Shown: positions 5,951-15,045, numbered from the stretch's first letter. The stretch: DNA of 64,000 bases from Streptomyces sp. WZ-12 (GCF_028898845.1 NZ_CP118574.1:2418001-2482000); one strand, 5' to 3'. A program made the numbers and translations. Notes: generated from the sequence alone by a model not told the origin.

Positions 5951-8695
5951 TCACAGCCACTCGCCGAACCGGCGGACGTACCACCGCTTCACCCCCTGGG
6001 TCAGCAGGCAGTACGCGGCCAGCGTCGCGACCAGCCACGGGAAGTAGGCCAGCGGCAGCGCCTGCATGCCGAGCGCCCCGGCCAGCGGCGAGAACGGCAG
6101 CCACACGCCGATGCCCATCACCACCGCGGTCATCAGCAGCACCGGCCAGGTGGCGCGGGACTGCACGAACGGGATCCTGCGGGTGCGCAGCATGTGCACG
6201 ACCAGGGTCTGGGTCAGCAGCCCCTCGATGAACCAGCCGGACTGGAACAGCGCCTGGTGCAGCTCGCTGTTGGCGCCGAAGACGTGCCACATCAGCGCGA
6301 AGGTGGTGATGTCGAAGATCGAGCTGGTCGGGCCGAGGACGAGCATGAAGCGGCCGATGCCCTTGGCGTCCCACTTGCGCGGGGTGCGCAGGTAGTCGGC
6401 GTCCATCCGGTCCCAGGGCGTGGCCAGTTGGGAGATGTCGTACATCAGGTTCTGCACCAGCAACTGGAGCGCCAGCATCGGCTGGAACGGGATGAACGCG
6501 GACGCGACGAGCACCGAGAAGACGTTCCCGAAGTTCGACGAGGCGGTCAGCTTCAGGTACTTGATGGTGTTGCCGAAGGTCAGCCGGCCGCGCAGCACGC
6601 CCTGCCCGAGGACGGTGAGGTCCTTCTCCAGCAGGATGATGTCGGCGGACTCCTTGGCGATGTCGACGGCGGTGTCGACGGAGATGCCGACGTCGGCGTC
6701 GCGCAGCGCGGCGGCGTCGTTGATGCCGTCGCCGAGGAACCCGACGGTGTGCCCGTCGGCCTGGAGGGCGCGCACGATGCGGGCCTTCTGCACCGGGTTG
6801 ACCTTGGCGAACAGGGTTGCCGTGCGGGCCCGGTCGAGCAGTTCGAGGTCGTCGAGCCCGTCGACCTCGGCGCCGGTGACGGGCGTGCCGGGGTCGATGC
6901 CGACCTGCTCGCAGACCCGGACGGCGACCAGTTCGCTGTCGCCGGTGACGACCTTGACCGCGACGCCGTTGTCGGCGAGCGCCCGCAGCGCCTCGGCCGC
7001 GTCCCGCTTCGGCGGGTCGAGGAAGGCGAGGAAGCCGAGCAGGGTCAGCTCCGCCTCGTCGGTGACGGCGTAGCCCTCCCGGTCAGCGGGCAGGGTGCGG
7101 GTCGCCACCGCGAGCACCCGCAGGCCCTGCCGGCCGTGCTCCTCGGCGGTGCGCAGCACCGACTCCCGCCGCGCCGCGGTGAGTTCGACCCGCTCGCCGG
7201 CGTGCACGACCCGGACACAGCGGTCCAGGACCTCCTCCACGGCGCCCTTGGTGATCAGCAGGTGCGTGTCGGCGGGTCCTTCGAGGTCGTTGCGGCGCAG
7301 GACCACCGACATCCGGCGGCGCGCGAAGTCGAAGGGGATCTCGTCGACCAGCGTGAAGCGGGCGTCGACGACAACCTCCTCGGCCTCGTGCATCCGGTCG
7401 ATGACGGCCTGGTCCATCAGGTTGCGCAGCCCGGTCTGGAAGTGGCTGTTGAGGTAGGCGTGTTCGAGGACCTCGGTGTCGGGCCGGCCGTGCACGTCGA
7501 GGTAGCGGTCCAGGACGATCCGGTCCTCGGTGAGAGTGCCGGTCTTGTCGGTGCACAGCACGTCCATGGCGCCGAGGTTCTGGATGGCGTTGAGCTGCTT
7601 GACGACGACCTTGCGGCGGGAGAGGGCGACCGCGCCGCGGGCGAGGTTGGTGGTGACGACCATCGGCAGCATCTCGGGGGTGAGGCCGACCGCGACCGCC
7701 ACCGCGAAGGTGAACGCCTCCGCCCAGTCGCCCTTGGTGAGCCCGTTGATCAGGAACACCACCGGGACCATCACCATCATGAAGCGGATCAGCAGGAAGC
7801 TGACCTTCTTGACGCCGGTGTCGAAGCTGGTCTCGGGGCGCTCGCCGACGAGCGCGCCGGCCATCGAGCCGAGGTAGGTGTCATCGCCGGTGGCGATGAC
7901 GAGGCCGGTGGCGCTGCCGGAGGTGACCGAGGTGCCGGTCAGCACGAGGTTGTCGGCCTCGACCGGGTCGCTGGTGGTGTCCTGGCCGCGGTCGGTGGCC
8001 AGCCGGATGTCGGCCTTGGCGACCGGCAGCGACTCGCCGGACAGCGCGGCCTGGCTGACCATCAGGTCCTTGGCGGTCAGCAGCCGCAGGTCGGCCGGGA
8101 CGAGGTCGCCGGCGGCCAGCTTGACCAGGTCGCCGCTGACCACGTCGGTCATCGGGATCTCGATGGTGGCCGACATCCGACCGCGGCCGGCGCGGCGCTG
8201 CACCGCGGTGGTCGTGGTGACCAGGGCGCGCAGCGCGTCGGCCGCGGCGCCGGAGCGGAACTCCTGCCAGAACCGCAGCCCGACGCTGATCAGCACCATC
8301 GCGCCGAGGATGGCGATCTTCGGGTCGAACGGCTCGGTGTCGGCGACCTGGAGCCACTGGCCGTACATCACGGCCACCAGCACCACGAGGACGAGGATGA
8401 AGGGGTTCCGACACGCCTTGGCCAACTGGACGTACCAGCGCGGCGGGCGCTCCTGGGCGATGGCGTTGGTGCCGTCGCGCTCCAGGCGGGCCACCGCCTC
8501 GCGGTGGGTCAGGCCGGCCGAGGTGCTGCCGAGGTCCGCCAGGGCCTGCTCGGCGGGGCGGGCGCTGAACTCGGCCAGCCGGCCTCCGATCCGACGGGTG
8601 CGGGCGGCGAGCTCGGCGGCGCGGCGCTCCCGTCGGGCGCGGCGGCCCGGCGGCGCGAGAGCCTCGGGAGTGGGCGGGCTGGTCATCGTGGTCAT
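5951..8695 (-). CDS. mgtA: Magnesium-translocating P-type ATPase (MgtA type)
   Basis: A 914-residue P3B-type ATPase. ATG 8695 follows AGGAGG eight bases upstream. Features in order: a basic N-terminal tail, the cation ATPase N-domain, helices 1-2, the actuator domain (AALSGESLPV), the PEMLPM motif of MgtA/MgtB in helix 4, the phosphorylation motif DKTGTLT (near residue 381) and the hinge GDGINDAAALRDADVG. The last third has SSNFGNVFSVL and further helices. The family imports Mg2+ at the expense of ATP in the cytoplasmic membrane, mainly under Mg2+ limitation. A leader of some 500 nt with a small ORF precedes it. Confidence 0.93.
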   Translation of the reverse strand: MTTMTSPPTPEALAPPGRRARRERRAAELAARTRRIGGRLAEFSARPAEQALADLGSTSAGLTHREAVARLERDGTNAIAQERPPRWYVQLAKACRNPFILVLVVLVAVMYGQWLQVADTEPFDPKIAILGAMVLISVGLRFWQEFRSGAAADALRALVTTTTAVQRRAGRGRMSATIEIPMTDVVSGDLVKLAAGDLVPADLRLLTAKDLMVSQAALSGESLPVAKADIRLATDRGQDTTSDPVEADNLVLTGTSVTSGSATGLVIATGDDTYLGSMAGALVGERPETSFDTGVKKVSFLLIRFMMVMVPVVFLINGLTKGDWAEAFTFAVAVAVGLTPEMLPMVVTTNLARGAVALSRRKVVVKQLNAIQNLGAMDVLCTDKTGTLTEDRIVLDRYLDVHGRPDTEVLEHAYLNSHFQTGLRNLMDQAVIDRMHEAEEVVVDARFTLVDEIPFDFARRRMSVVLRRNDLEGPADTHLLITKGAVEEVLDRCVRVVHAGERVELTAARRESVLRTAEEHGRQGLRVLAVATRTLPADREGYAVTDEAELTLLGFLAFLDPPKRDAAEALRALADNGVAVKVVTGDSELVAVRVCEQVGIDPGTPVTGAEVDGLDDLELLDRARTATLFAKVNPVQKARIVRALQADGHTVGFLGDGINDAAALRDADVGISVDTAVDIAKESADIILLEKDLTVLGQGVLRGRLTFGNTIKYLKLTASSNFGNVFSVLVASAFIPFQPMLALQLLVQNLMYDISQLATPWDRMDADYLRTPRKWDAKGIGRFMLVLGPTSSIFDITTFALMWHVFGANSELHQALFQSGWFIEGLLTQTLVVHMLRTRRIPFVQSRATWPVLLMTAVVMGIGVWLPFSPLAGALGMQALPLAYFPWLVATLAAYCLLTQGVKRWYVRRFGEWL

Positions 8696-8849
8696 GGCGA
8701 AACCTCCTGGCGCGCACGCGGGCGGGCACGGCTCGGCCACCGCCGGAGGCCCCCCTGAGGCCCCCCGGAGAAAATCCGGGAGGCTGGCGAAAGAAGGCCG
8801 GAGGACCGGAAAAGACCGGTGGAAAATCGTCCGGAAGCCGCGACCCCGT

Positions 8850-8871
8850 GGAGAACACACGGAGAACACAC
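8850..8871. repeat. 11-bp tandem repeat in mgtA leader
   Basis: GGAGAACACAC occurs twice head to tail (8850-8860 and 8861-8871) with no mismatch. It lies within the untranslated leader of mgtA. Confidence 0.8.
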
Positions 8872-9030
8872 CGGAAAACGCAGAACAATACCCCCGAGGG
8901 GAAAGTCCCACGTCCGGCACGGCATCCAGTGGATTCGTCCGCGGAATGGTTTCCGACAGGGCCGAAAGAGCCGGTGCGCACGGGCACTGAGAATGAGGGG
9001 AAATTACCGGTGGCAGATATTCATCGGTGA

Positions 9031-9054
9031 ACCGGACCACGCACCGGACCACGC
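9031..9054. repeat. 12-bp tandem repeat in mgtA leader
   Basis: ACCGGACCACGC occurs twice head to tail (9031-9042 and 9043-9054) with no mismatch, about 340 bases upstream of the mgtA start. It could be a protein site or part of RNA structure. Confidence 0.8.
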
Positions 9055-9191
9055 GGGAGAACCGCGGTGGACCGTCGCACGCGGCCGAACGGACCCGACC
9101 CGAAGGGGGGCGGAAAGCACCCGGGGTTCACTGGTGACGGCACACAGCGGGATGGAGAAGGAGCCCGGGATTCACGCGGAGAACGGCGCGA

Positions 9192-9236
9192 TCAGCAAAG
9201 GGCAGCGCTGCGGCAAGGACTTCCTTCGGGACTCAT
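9192..9236 (-). CDS. Candidate 14-residue leader peptide upstream of mgtA
   Basis: ATG 9236 is preceded by AGGAGG with ideal eight-base spacing (9245-9250). The frame reads MSPEGSPCRSAALC and then TGA. It sits about 500 nt upstream of mgtA on the same strand. The opening alternates Pro, Glu and small residues, recalling the MDPEPTP opening of enterobacterial MgtL, where acidic/proline runs make ribosome stability Mg2+-dependent. Resemblance is by composition only. Translation is supported by the ribosome binding site; a regulatory role is inference. Confidence 0.45.
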   Translation of the reverse strand: MSPEGSPCRSAALC

Positions 9237-9470
9237 CCCGATCACCTCCTCGCTCGCGGCGGACATCGCCGGGCGCCCGCCAGAGGAGCGCCCTCGCGCC
9301 CCATCCTGCCATAGGTCAACCGACGCCCTCTCGTCCTATCGGCCATTTATTGCCCGTTGACGATGTGAGCTGCGTCGCATTTTGCCCGCTATTCGCACCC
9401 TTGGAGTCGTTCGCACACTTCACGCCCTTCGCGCCGTTCCCGTTGTTCGCACGCGTTCCGGCCCCCGGAC

Positions 9471-9529
9471 GCACGTCGGCACGGGCGCGGCCCCCACACT
9501 GTGCCGCGCCCGTGCCATGACGGACGTGC
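9471..9529. terminator. Very stable nested hairpin
   Basis: An inner 14-bp perfect stem (GGCACGGGCGCGGC at 9478-9491 pairing with 9503-9516, 11-base loop) is enclosed by a second 7-bp stem (GCACGTC at 9471-9477 with 9523-9529). Such extended stems without U-tracts act as terminators in Streptomyces. It lies downstream of the xdhC end and upstream of the mgtA leader. Confidence 0.6.
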
Positions 9530-9543
9530 GGTCCGACCTCCCG

Positions 9544-9575
9544 CGGAGCCGGCGGCGTCAGGTCCGCCGGCTCCG
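9544..9575. terminator. 12-bp stem hairpin
   Basis: CGGAGCCGGCGG (9544-9555) pairs perfectly with 9564-9575 across an 8-base loop. It is the second of three hairpins downstream of xdhC. Confidence 0.5.
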
Positions 9576-9583
9576 TAGGTCTC

Positions 9584-9617
9584 GTAGCCCCGTAAGTCTG
9601 GTAGCCCCGTAGGTCTT
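9584..9617. repeat. Two-copy 17-bp degenerate tandem repeat
   Basis: GTAGCCCCGTAAGTCTG (9584-9600) is followed directly by a copy differing at two positions (9601-9617). Further partial GTAGGTCT words flank it. Non-coding; function unknown. Confidence 0.6.
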
Positions 9618-9674
9618 GTGGGTCTCGTGCGTCCCCTACGTCCCGCGGGCTTCGTGGTCACCCGCCCCGGTTGT

Positions 9675-9703
9675 CCAACGGGAGCCGGGCCGGGCCCCGT
9701 TGG
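9675..9703 (-). terminator. Hairpin just downstream of xdhC
   Basis: CCAACGGG (9675-9682) pairs with CCCGTTGG (9696-9703), with further GC pairing possible in the loop. It lies immediately beyond the xdhC stop codon (9710), where a terminator is expected. Confidence 0.55.
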
Positions 9704-9709
9704 CGCCCG

Positions 9710-10900
9710 TCAGGCGACCTCGCCGATCCGGCCCAGGCGCGGGGCGTCGCGGTGGATCGGGGTGTGGGCGCCGGTCAGTGGAGCGCCGGTGCCGCCGCGG
9801 CGGTTGGCGACGATCTCGGCGGCGATGGACAGCGCGGTCTCCTCCGGGGTGCGGGCGCCGAGGTCCAGCCCTATGGGCGAGCGCAGCCGGTTCAACTCGA
9901 TCTCGGTGAGCCCGACTTCGCGCAGCCGCTGGAGGCGGTCGAGGTGGGTGCGGCGGGAGCCCATCGCGCCGACGTAGGCGACCGGCAGCCGCAACGCCCG
10001 TTCCAGCAGCGGGACATCGAACTTGGCGTCGTGGGTGAGGACGCAGAGCACCGCGCGGGAGTCCAGCTTCTGGGAGTCGAGGTAGCGGTGCGGCCAGTCG
10101 ACGACGATCTCGTCCGCGTCCGGGAAGCGGGCCCGGGTGGCGAAGACGGGGCGGGCGTCACAGACCGTGACGCGGTAGCCGAGGAACCTGCCGACCCGGA
10201 CCAGCGCGGAGGCGAAGTCGATCGCCCCGAAGACCAGCATCCGCGGCGGCGGGACGGACGACTCGACGAGCACCACGACCGGTTGTCCGCACCGCGCGCC
10301 CTCGGCGCCGATCTCCAACGTGGCGGTCCGGCCGGCGTCCAGCAGCGCCTGGGCCTCGCCTATGACGGTGTGGTCCAGGGCCGGGTGTCCGCCGAGGCCG
10401 CCGGTGTGGCTGCCGTCGGGGCGGACCAGGACGGCGCGGCCGAGGAGTTCGGCCGGGCCGTCGATGATCCGCGCGAGCGCCGCCGCCTCGCTGGAGGCGG
10501 CGGCGGTCAACGCGGCGGCGAGCGGTGCGGCGTTGCTGTCCGCCAGGCTCCCCGCGGGGCCGCCGCCGGCGACGGCCGCGGGGGCGCTCGCCCGTACCGG
10601 GGTGACGAAGATGTCGATGATCCCGCCGCAGGTCAGGCCCACCGCGAAGGCATCCTCGTCGCTGTAGCCGAAGCGCTCCATGACCGGCCGGCCGGTCTCC
10701 AGGGCCTCCCGGCACAGCTCGTAGACCGCCCCCTCCACACAACCGCCGGAGACCGACCCGATCGCCGTGCCGTCGCTGTCGACGGCGAGCGCGGCACCGG
10801 GCTGACGGGGGGCGCTGCCGTTGGTGGCCACGACGGTGGCCACGGCGAAGGTGCGTCCCTGCTCCATCCACCGGTTCAACTCTTCGGCGAGGTCCAGCAT
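9710..10900 (-). CDS. xdhC: XdhC/CoxI-family xanthine dehydrogenase maturation protein
   Basis: A 396-residue protein. The N-terminal XdhC_CoxI domain has VATVVATNGSAPRQPGAALAV and GSVSGGCVEGAVYE. The C-terminal Rossmann-like domain has MLVFGAIDFASALVRVGRFL and THDAKFDVPLLERAL. XdhC proteins bind molybdenum cofactor and help sulfurate and insert it into xanthine dehydrogenase in the cytoplasm. ATG 10900 follows AGGAG. It is the last gene of the purine unit, after the permease at 10935, which fits its role in maturing the enzyme encoded upstream. Confidence 0.92.
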   Translation of the reverse strand: MLDLAEELNRWMEQGRTFAVATVVATNGSAPRQPGAALAVDSDGTAIGSVSGGCVEGAVYELCREALETGRPVMERFGYSDEDAFAVGLTCGGIIDIFVTPVRASAPAAVAGGGPAGSLADSNAAPLAAALTAAASSEAAALARIIDGPAELLGRAVLVRPDGSHTGGLGGHPALDHTVIGEAQALLDAGRTATLEIGAEGARCGQPVVVLVESSVPPPRMLVFGAIDFASALVRVGRFLGYRVTVCDARPVFATRARFPDADEIVVDWPHRYLDSQKLDSRAVLCVLTHDAKFDVPLLERALRLPVAYVGAMGSRRTHLDRLQRLREVGLTEIELNRLRSPIGLDLGARTPEETALSIAAEIVANRRGGTGAPLTGAHTPIHRDAPRLGRIGEVA

Positions 10901-10934
10901 GTCGGTCTCCTAAGGGACGGGAGCAGGGCGGGCG

Positions 10935-12401
10935 CTACTTGACGCCCAGCCACTGCTCGATCGGATGGAGCGAGAAGTAGACGAGGAAGACGCCGGTCAG
11001 CGCCCACATGAAGGCGCCGATCTCGCGCCACTTGCCCTGGGCCGCCTTGATGGCGGTGTAGGCGATGACGCCGGCGCCGACGCCGGTGGTGATCTGGTAC
11101 GTGAACGGCATCAGGGTCACGGTAAGGAACACCGGGATCGAGGTCGCCCGGTCGCTCCAGTCCACATGCCCCGCAACACTCATCATCATCGACCCGATGA
11201 CCACCAGCGCGGCGGCGGCGACCTGGGCCGGCACGAGCTGGGTGAGCGGGGTGAAGAACAGGCAGGCCGCGAAGAGCAGCCCGGTGACGACGGAGGACAG
11301 GCCGGTCCGGGCGCCCTCGCCGACGCCGCTGGCCGACTCGATGAAGACGGTCTGGCCCGAGCCGCCGGCCAGGCCGCCGATCGCGCCGCCCGCGCCGTCC
11401 ACGAACAACGCCTTGGACAGCCCCGGCATCCGGCCCTTGTCGTCGGCCAGTTTGGCCTCGGTGCCGACGCCGATGATGGTCGCCATGGCGTCGAAGAACC
11501 CGGCCAGCACCAGGGTGAAGACGATCATGGTGACGCTGAGCACGCCGATGGAGCCCCAGCCGCCGAACTCGACGTGCCCGAAGAGCCCGAAGTCGGGCAT
11601 CGCGACCGCCTTGCCGCTCAGGGACGGCGGCGTGCCGCCCCAGTCCTTGGCGGTCAGCCCGCCCAACTTGGTGGCGCCGATGGCGACCGCGGAGCCGACG
11701 ACGATGCCGATCAGGATGGCACCGGGCACCTTGCGGGCCTGGAGCATGAAGATCAGCAGCAGGGTCAGGCAGAAGAACAGCACCGGCCAGCCGACGAGAT
11801 GGCCGGAGAGGTCGCTGCCGAGGGTGACCGGGCCGCCGGCGCCCTTGCCCACGAAGCCGGCCTTCACCAGGCCGAGCAGGGCGACGAACATCCCGATGCC
11901 CATGGTGATCGCGTGCTTCAGGGCGAGCGGGATGGCGTTCATGACCATCTCGCGCAGGCCGGTGACCACCAACAGGCAGATCACCACGCCGTAGACCACG
12001 CACATGCCCATCGCCTGCGGCCAGGTCATGTGCGGGACCACCTGGGTGGTCAGTGCGGCGGAGACGTTGAGGCCGGCGGCGAGCGCCAGGGGGACCTTGC
12101 CGACGAAGCCCATCAGCAGGGTGCAGACCGCCGCGCCCAGGGCGGTCGCGGTGACCAGGGCGCTGTGGTCGAGGCTGTTCTTGTGGACGTCCTGGACCGA
12201 CCCCAGGATCACCGGGTTGAGCAGGAGGATGTAGCACATCGCCATGAAGGTGGTGATGCCGCCGCGGGTCTCCCGTGCGAGGGTCGAGCCTCTGTCGGAG
12301 ATGTGGAAGTACCGGTCGAGCCAGGACCGGCCGGCGGGCTGACGCGCGCCGTCGCCCGCGTCTTCCGCCGTGGTCCTCGGCTCGGTGGACTGCTGGGTCA
12401 T
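10935..12401 (-). CDS. NCS2 purine permease, AzgA-like (guanine/hypoxanthine type)
   Basis: A 488-residue membrane protein beginning MTQQSTEPRTTAEDAGDGAR and entering transmembrane segments at GGITTFMAMCYILLLNPVIL. The SDRGSTLARETRGGITTFMAM opening is characteristic of AzgA-type transporters, which import hypoxanthine, guanine or adenine with protons. The ATG at 12401 was chosen over the longer upstream frame because GGGAG precedes it and the family begins there. It lies between the xanthine dehydrogenase genes and xdhC on the same strand and would supply the substrate of the oxidation pathway. Confidence 0.9.
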   Translation of the reverse strand: MTQQSTEPRTTAEDAGDGARQPAGRSWLDRYFHISDRGSTLARETRGGITTFMAMCYILLLNPVILGSVQDVHKNSLDHSALVTATALGAAVCTLLMGFVGKVPLALAAGLNVSAALTTQVVPHMTWPQAMGMCVVYGVVICLLVVTGLREMVMNAIPLALKHAITMGIGMFVALLGLVKAGFVGKGAGGPVTLGSDLSGHLVGWPVLFFCLTLLLIFMLQARKVPGAILIGIVVGSAVAIGATKLGGLTAKDWGGTPPSLSGKAVAMPDFGLFGHVEFGGWGSIGVLSVTMIVFTLVLAGFFDAMATIIGVGTEAKLADDKGRMPGLSKALFVDGAGGAIGGLAGGSGQTVFIESASGVGEGARTGLSSVVTGLLFAACLFFTPLTQLVPAQVAAAALVVIGSMMMSVAGHVDWSDRATSIPVFLTVTLMPFTYQITTGVGAGVIAYTAIKAAQGKWREIGAFMWALTGVFLVYFSLHPIEQWLGVK

Positions 12402-12618
12402 GGTGCCTAACTCCCAAGGTTCACAGGGGCACTCGCCGGGGGCGAGATTTGGGATGGATATTCGGCTGCACGACCCGGGGGACGGCCCGAGACGAACGGG
12501 GTACTGACTGCCCGGAGTTGGCGACAGATCAGCCTGTGGGTGGGGCGGTGAGGCTCCGGACGGTGCGCGGGAGGACGGACAGGACACCCCTTGACGCGCA
12601 CCGCCCGGAGGGGCGGGG

Positions 12619-12640
12619 CCTGGGGAGGTGGCCCCAGGCG
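12619..12640 (-). terminator. Hairpin after molybdenum subunit gene
   Basis: GCCTGGGG (12619-12626) pairs with CCCCAGGC (12633-12640) around a 6-base loop, just beyond the stop of the Mo subunit (12651). It may end or attenuate the dehydrogenase transcript before the permease gene, whose own promoter could lie in the remaining 220 bp. Confidence 0.5.
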
Positions 12641-12650
12641 GCTGACCGCG

Positions 12651-15041
12651 TTACGTACCCGTCAGGTGCTCGGGACGTACCGGCGTCTTGGTGAGCTCCA
12701 ACCCGGTCGCGTTCCGGATCGCCGCGAGGACGGCCGGCGTGGACGACAGGGTGGGGGCCTCGCCGATGCCGCGCAGCCCGTACGGGGCGTGCTGGTCGGC
12801 GAGTTCGAGGACATCGACCGGGATGGTCGGGGTGTCGAGGATGGTGGGGATGAGGTAGTCGGTGAAGGAGGGGTTGCGCACCTTGGCGGTCTTGGGGTCG
12901 ACGATGATCTCCTCCATCACGGCCACGCCCAGGCCCTGGGTGGTGCCGCCCTGGATCTGGCCGACGACGGAGAGCGGGTTGAGCGCCTTGCCGACGTCCT
13001 GGGCGCAGGCCAGCTCGATGACCTTGACCAGGCCCAGTTCGGTGTCCACCTCGACGACCGCGCGGTGCGCGGCGAAGGAGTACTGGACGTGGCCGAAGCC
13101 CTGGCCGGTCTCCAGGTCGAACGCCTCGGTGGGCCGGTGGCGCCACTCCTCCTCGATCTCGACGGTCTCGTCCTCCAGCACGTCGACCAGGTCCGCGAGG
13201 ACCTCGCCGCCGTCGGTGACGACCTTGCCGCTCTCCAGCAGGAGTTCGGCGGTGGCCCAGGCCGGGTGGTAGGTGCCCATCTTGCGGCGGCCGATCTCCA
13301 GGACCTTCTCGCGCACCAGCTCGCAGGCGTGTCTGACGGCGCCGCCGGTGACATAGGTCTGCCGCGACGCGGACGTCGAACCGGCCGATCCCACCTGGGT
13401 GTCGGCGGGGTGGATGGTCACCTGGTGGACGCCCAACTCGGTGCGGGCGATCTGCGCGTGGACGGTGACGCCGCCCTGGCCGACCTCCGCCATCGCGGTG
13501 TGCACGGTGGCGACCGGCTCGCCGGCGATGACCTCCATCCGCACCTTGGCGGTGGAGTAGTCGTCGAAGCCCTCGGAGAAGCCGACGTTCTTGATGCCGA
13601 CCGCGTAACCGACGCCGCGGACGACGCCCTCGCCGTGCGTGGTGTTGGACAGGCCGCCGGGCAGTTGACGGACGTCGGCGCCCTCGCTGGACTCCCACTG
13701 GCGCTCGGGCGGCATCGGCATCGCCTTGACGCGGCGCAGCAGTTCGGCGACCGGGGCCGGGGAGTCGACCGGCTGGCCGGTCGGCATGATCGTGCCCTGC
13801 TCCATGGCGTTGAGCCGGCGGAACTCGACGCGGTCCATGCCCAGTTTGTCGGCCAGCTTGTCCATCTGCGCCTCGTAGGCGAAGCATGCCTGGACCGCGC
13901 CGAAGCCGCGCATGGCGCCGCAGGGCGGGTTGTTGGTGTAGAGGGCGATGGCCTCGATGTCGACGTCGTCGATCACGTACGGACCGGCCGACAGGGACGC
14001 GGCGTTGCCGACGACCGCCGGGGAGGCCGAGGCGTAGGCGCCGCCGTCCAGGACGATCCGGCACTTCATGTGCGTGAGCTTGCCGTCCTTGGTGGCGCCG
14101 TGCTCGTAGAAGAGCTTCGCCGGGTGCCGGTGGACGTGCCCGAAGAACGACTCGAACCGGTTGTAGACGATCTTGACCGGCTTGTTGGTGCGCAGCGCGA
14201 GCAGGCACGCGTGGATCTGCATCGAGAGGTCCTCGCGACCGCCGAACGCGCCGCCGACGCCGGAGAGCGTCATCCGCACCTTGTCCTCGGGCAGGCCGAG
14301 CACCGGGGCGATCTGCTTGAGGTCGGAGTGCAGCCACTGGGTGGCGACGTACAGGTCGACGCCGCCGTCCTCGTCCGGCACGGCGAGGCCGGACTCCGGA
14401 CCGAGGAACGCCTGGTCCTGCATGCCGAAGGTGTACTCGCCCTCGACGATCACGTCGGCCCGCTCGGCGGCCGCGGCCGCGTCGCCGCGCAGGATCGGCT
14501 GGCGGTGCACGATGTTCGGGTGCGGGACATGGCCGCTGTGGTGGTCGTCGCGGCCCTCGTGGACGAGGATCGCGTCCGGCGCCAGCGCGCTCGACTCGTC
14601 GGTGATGACGGGCAGTTCGCGGTACTCGACCTTGATCTTGGCGGCGGCGCGGCGCGCGGTCTCCGGGTGGTCGGCGGCGACCAGGGCGACCGGCTCGCCG
14701 TGGTGGCGGACCTTGCCGTGGGCCAGGACCGGGGTGTCCTGGATCTCCAGGCCGTAGTTCTTCACCTCGGTCGGCAGGTCCTCGTAGGTGAGGACCGCGT
14801 AGACGCCGGGGGTCGCGAGCGCCTCGCCGGTGTCGATGGAGACGATCTCGGCGTGCGCGACGGTGGAGCGCAGGATCTGGCCCCACAGCATGTCCTCGTG
14901 CCACATGTCGGACGAGTAGGCGAACTCACCGGTGACCTTCAGGGTGCCGTCGGGGCGGAGCGTGGACTCACCGATGCCGCCCTGGGTCTGCGAACCCTGG
15001 GTGACCTTGGACGGAATGCCGGTGGTGCGTGTGTCTGCCAT
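12651..15041 (-). CDS. Xanthine dehydrogenase, molybdopterin-binding subunit
   Basis: A 796-residue protein beginning MADTRTTGIPSKVTQGSQTQ. It contains the Ald_Xan_dh a/b hammerhead region (LKVTGEFAYSSDM), the cofactor-binding loop SGVGGAFGGREDLS (about residues 245-258), PCGAMRGFGAVQ, the GQGGVTVHAQIA region and the C-terminal GIGEAP segment with the expected catalytic glutamate. The family hydroxylates purines (hypoxanthine to xanthine to urate). It starts 4 nt after the stop of the 2Fe-2S subunit gene. The order FAD, Fe-S, Mo subunit is the usual three-gene bacterial arrangement. Confidence 0.93.
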   Translation of the reverse strand: MADTRTTGIPSKVTQGSQTQGGIGESTLRPDGTLKVTGEFAYSSDMWHEDMLWGQILRSTVAHAEIVSIDTGEALATPGVYAVLTYEDLPTEVKNYGLEIQDTPVLAHGKVRHHGEPVALVAADHPETARRAAAKIKVEYRELPVITDESSALAPDAILVHEGRDDHHSGHVPHPNIVHRQPILRGDAAAAAERADVIVEGEYTFGMQDQAFLGPESGLAVPDEDGGVDLYVATQWLHSDLKQIAPVLGLPEDKVRMTLSGVGGAFGGREDLSMQIHACLLALRTNKPVKIVYNRFESFFGHVHRHPAKLFYEHGATKDGKLTHMKCRIVLDGGAYASASPAVVGNAASLSAGPYVIDDVDIEAIALYTNNPPCGAMRGFGAVQACFAYEAQMDKLADKLGMDRVEFRRLNAMEQGTIMPTGQPVDSPAPVAELLRRVKAMPMPPERQWESSEGADVRQLPGGLSNTTHGEGVVRGVGYAVGIKNVGFSEGFDDYSTAKVRMEVIAGEPVATVHTAMAEVGQGGVTVHAQIARTELGVHQVTIHPADTQVGSAGSTSASRQTYVTGGAVRHACELVREKVLEIGRRKMGTYHPAWATAELLLESGKVVTDGGEVLADLVDVLEDETVEIEEEWRHRPTEAFDLETGQGFGHVQYSFAAHRAVVEVDTELGLVKVIELACAQDVGKALNPLSVVGQIQGGTTQGLGVAVMEEIIVDPKTAKVRNPSFTDYLIPTILDTPTIPVDVLELADQHAPYGLRGIGEAPTLSSTPAVLAAIRNATGLELTKTPVRPEHLTGT

Positions 15042-15045
15042 GGCG

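Larger units (their letters stand above)
8696..9191 (-). promoter_or_regulatory. Long mgtA leader with repeats and hairpins
   Basis: Nearly 500 bases separate the leader ORF from mgtA and contain no supported gene. They hold an 11-bp exact tandem repeat (8850-8871), a 12-bp exact tandem repeat (9031-9054) and GC-rich complementary stretches just upstream of the mgtA ribosome binding site. One is TCCGGG pairing with CCCGGA around 8767-8784. I looked for the M-box core and do not find it. The length and structure suggest attenuation-type control of mgtA, but no defined riboswitch class is recognised. Confidence 0.4.
9360..9709. other. Intergenic stretch with hairpins, no gene
   Basis: Between the mgtA leader and the xdhC stop there is no convincing coding frame. 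The stretch holds three strong inverted repeats (9478-9516, 9544-9575, 9675-9703), a degenerate 17-bp tandem repeat (9584-9617) and a run of TTCGCAC-like words around 9400-9465. It most likely serves to end the xdhC transcript and separate it from the mgtA promoter. Confidence 0.5.

Noticed and set aside
5951..8758. Long plus-strand open frame opposite mgtA
   Set aside because: It is a His/Asp/Gln-rich mirror of the P-type ATPase coding strand and has no domain of its own.
8696..9240. M-box (Mg2+) riboswitch upstream of mgtA
   Set aside because: The conserved GGTGAGGC-type 5' core and the partner motifs are not present on the minus strand; only generic hairpins and repeats are seen.
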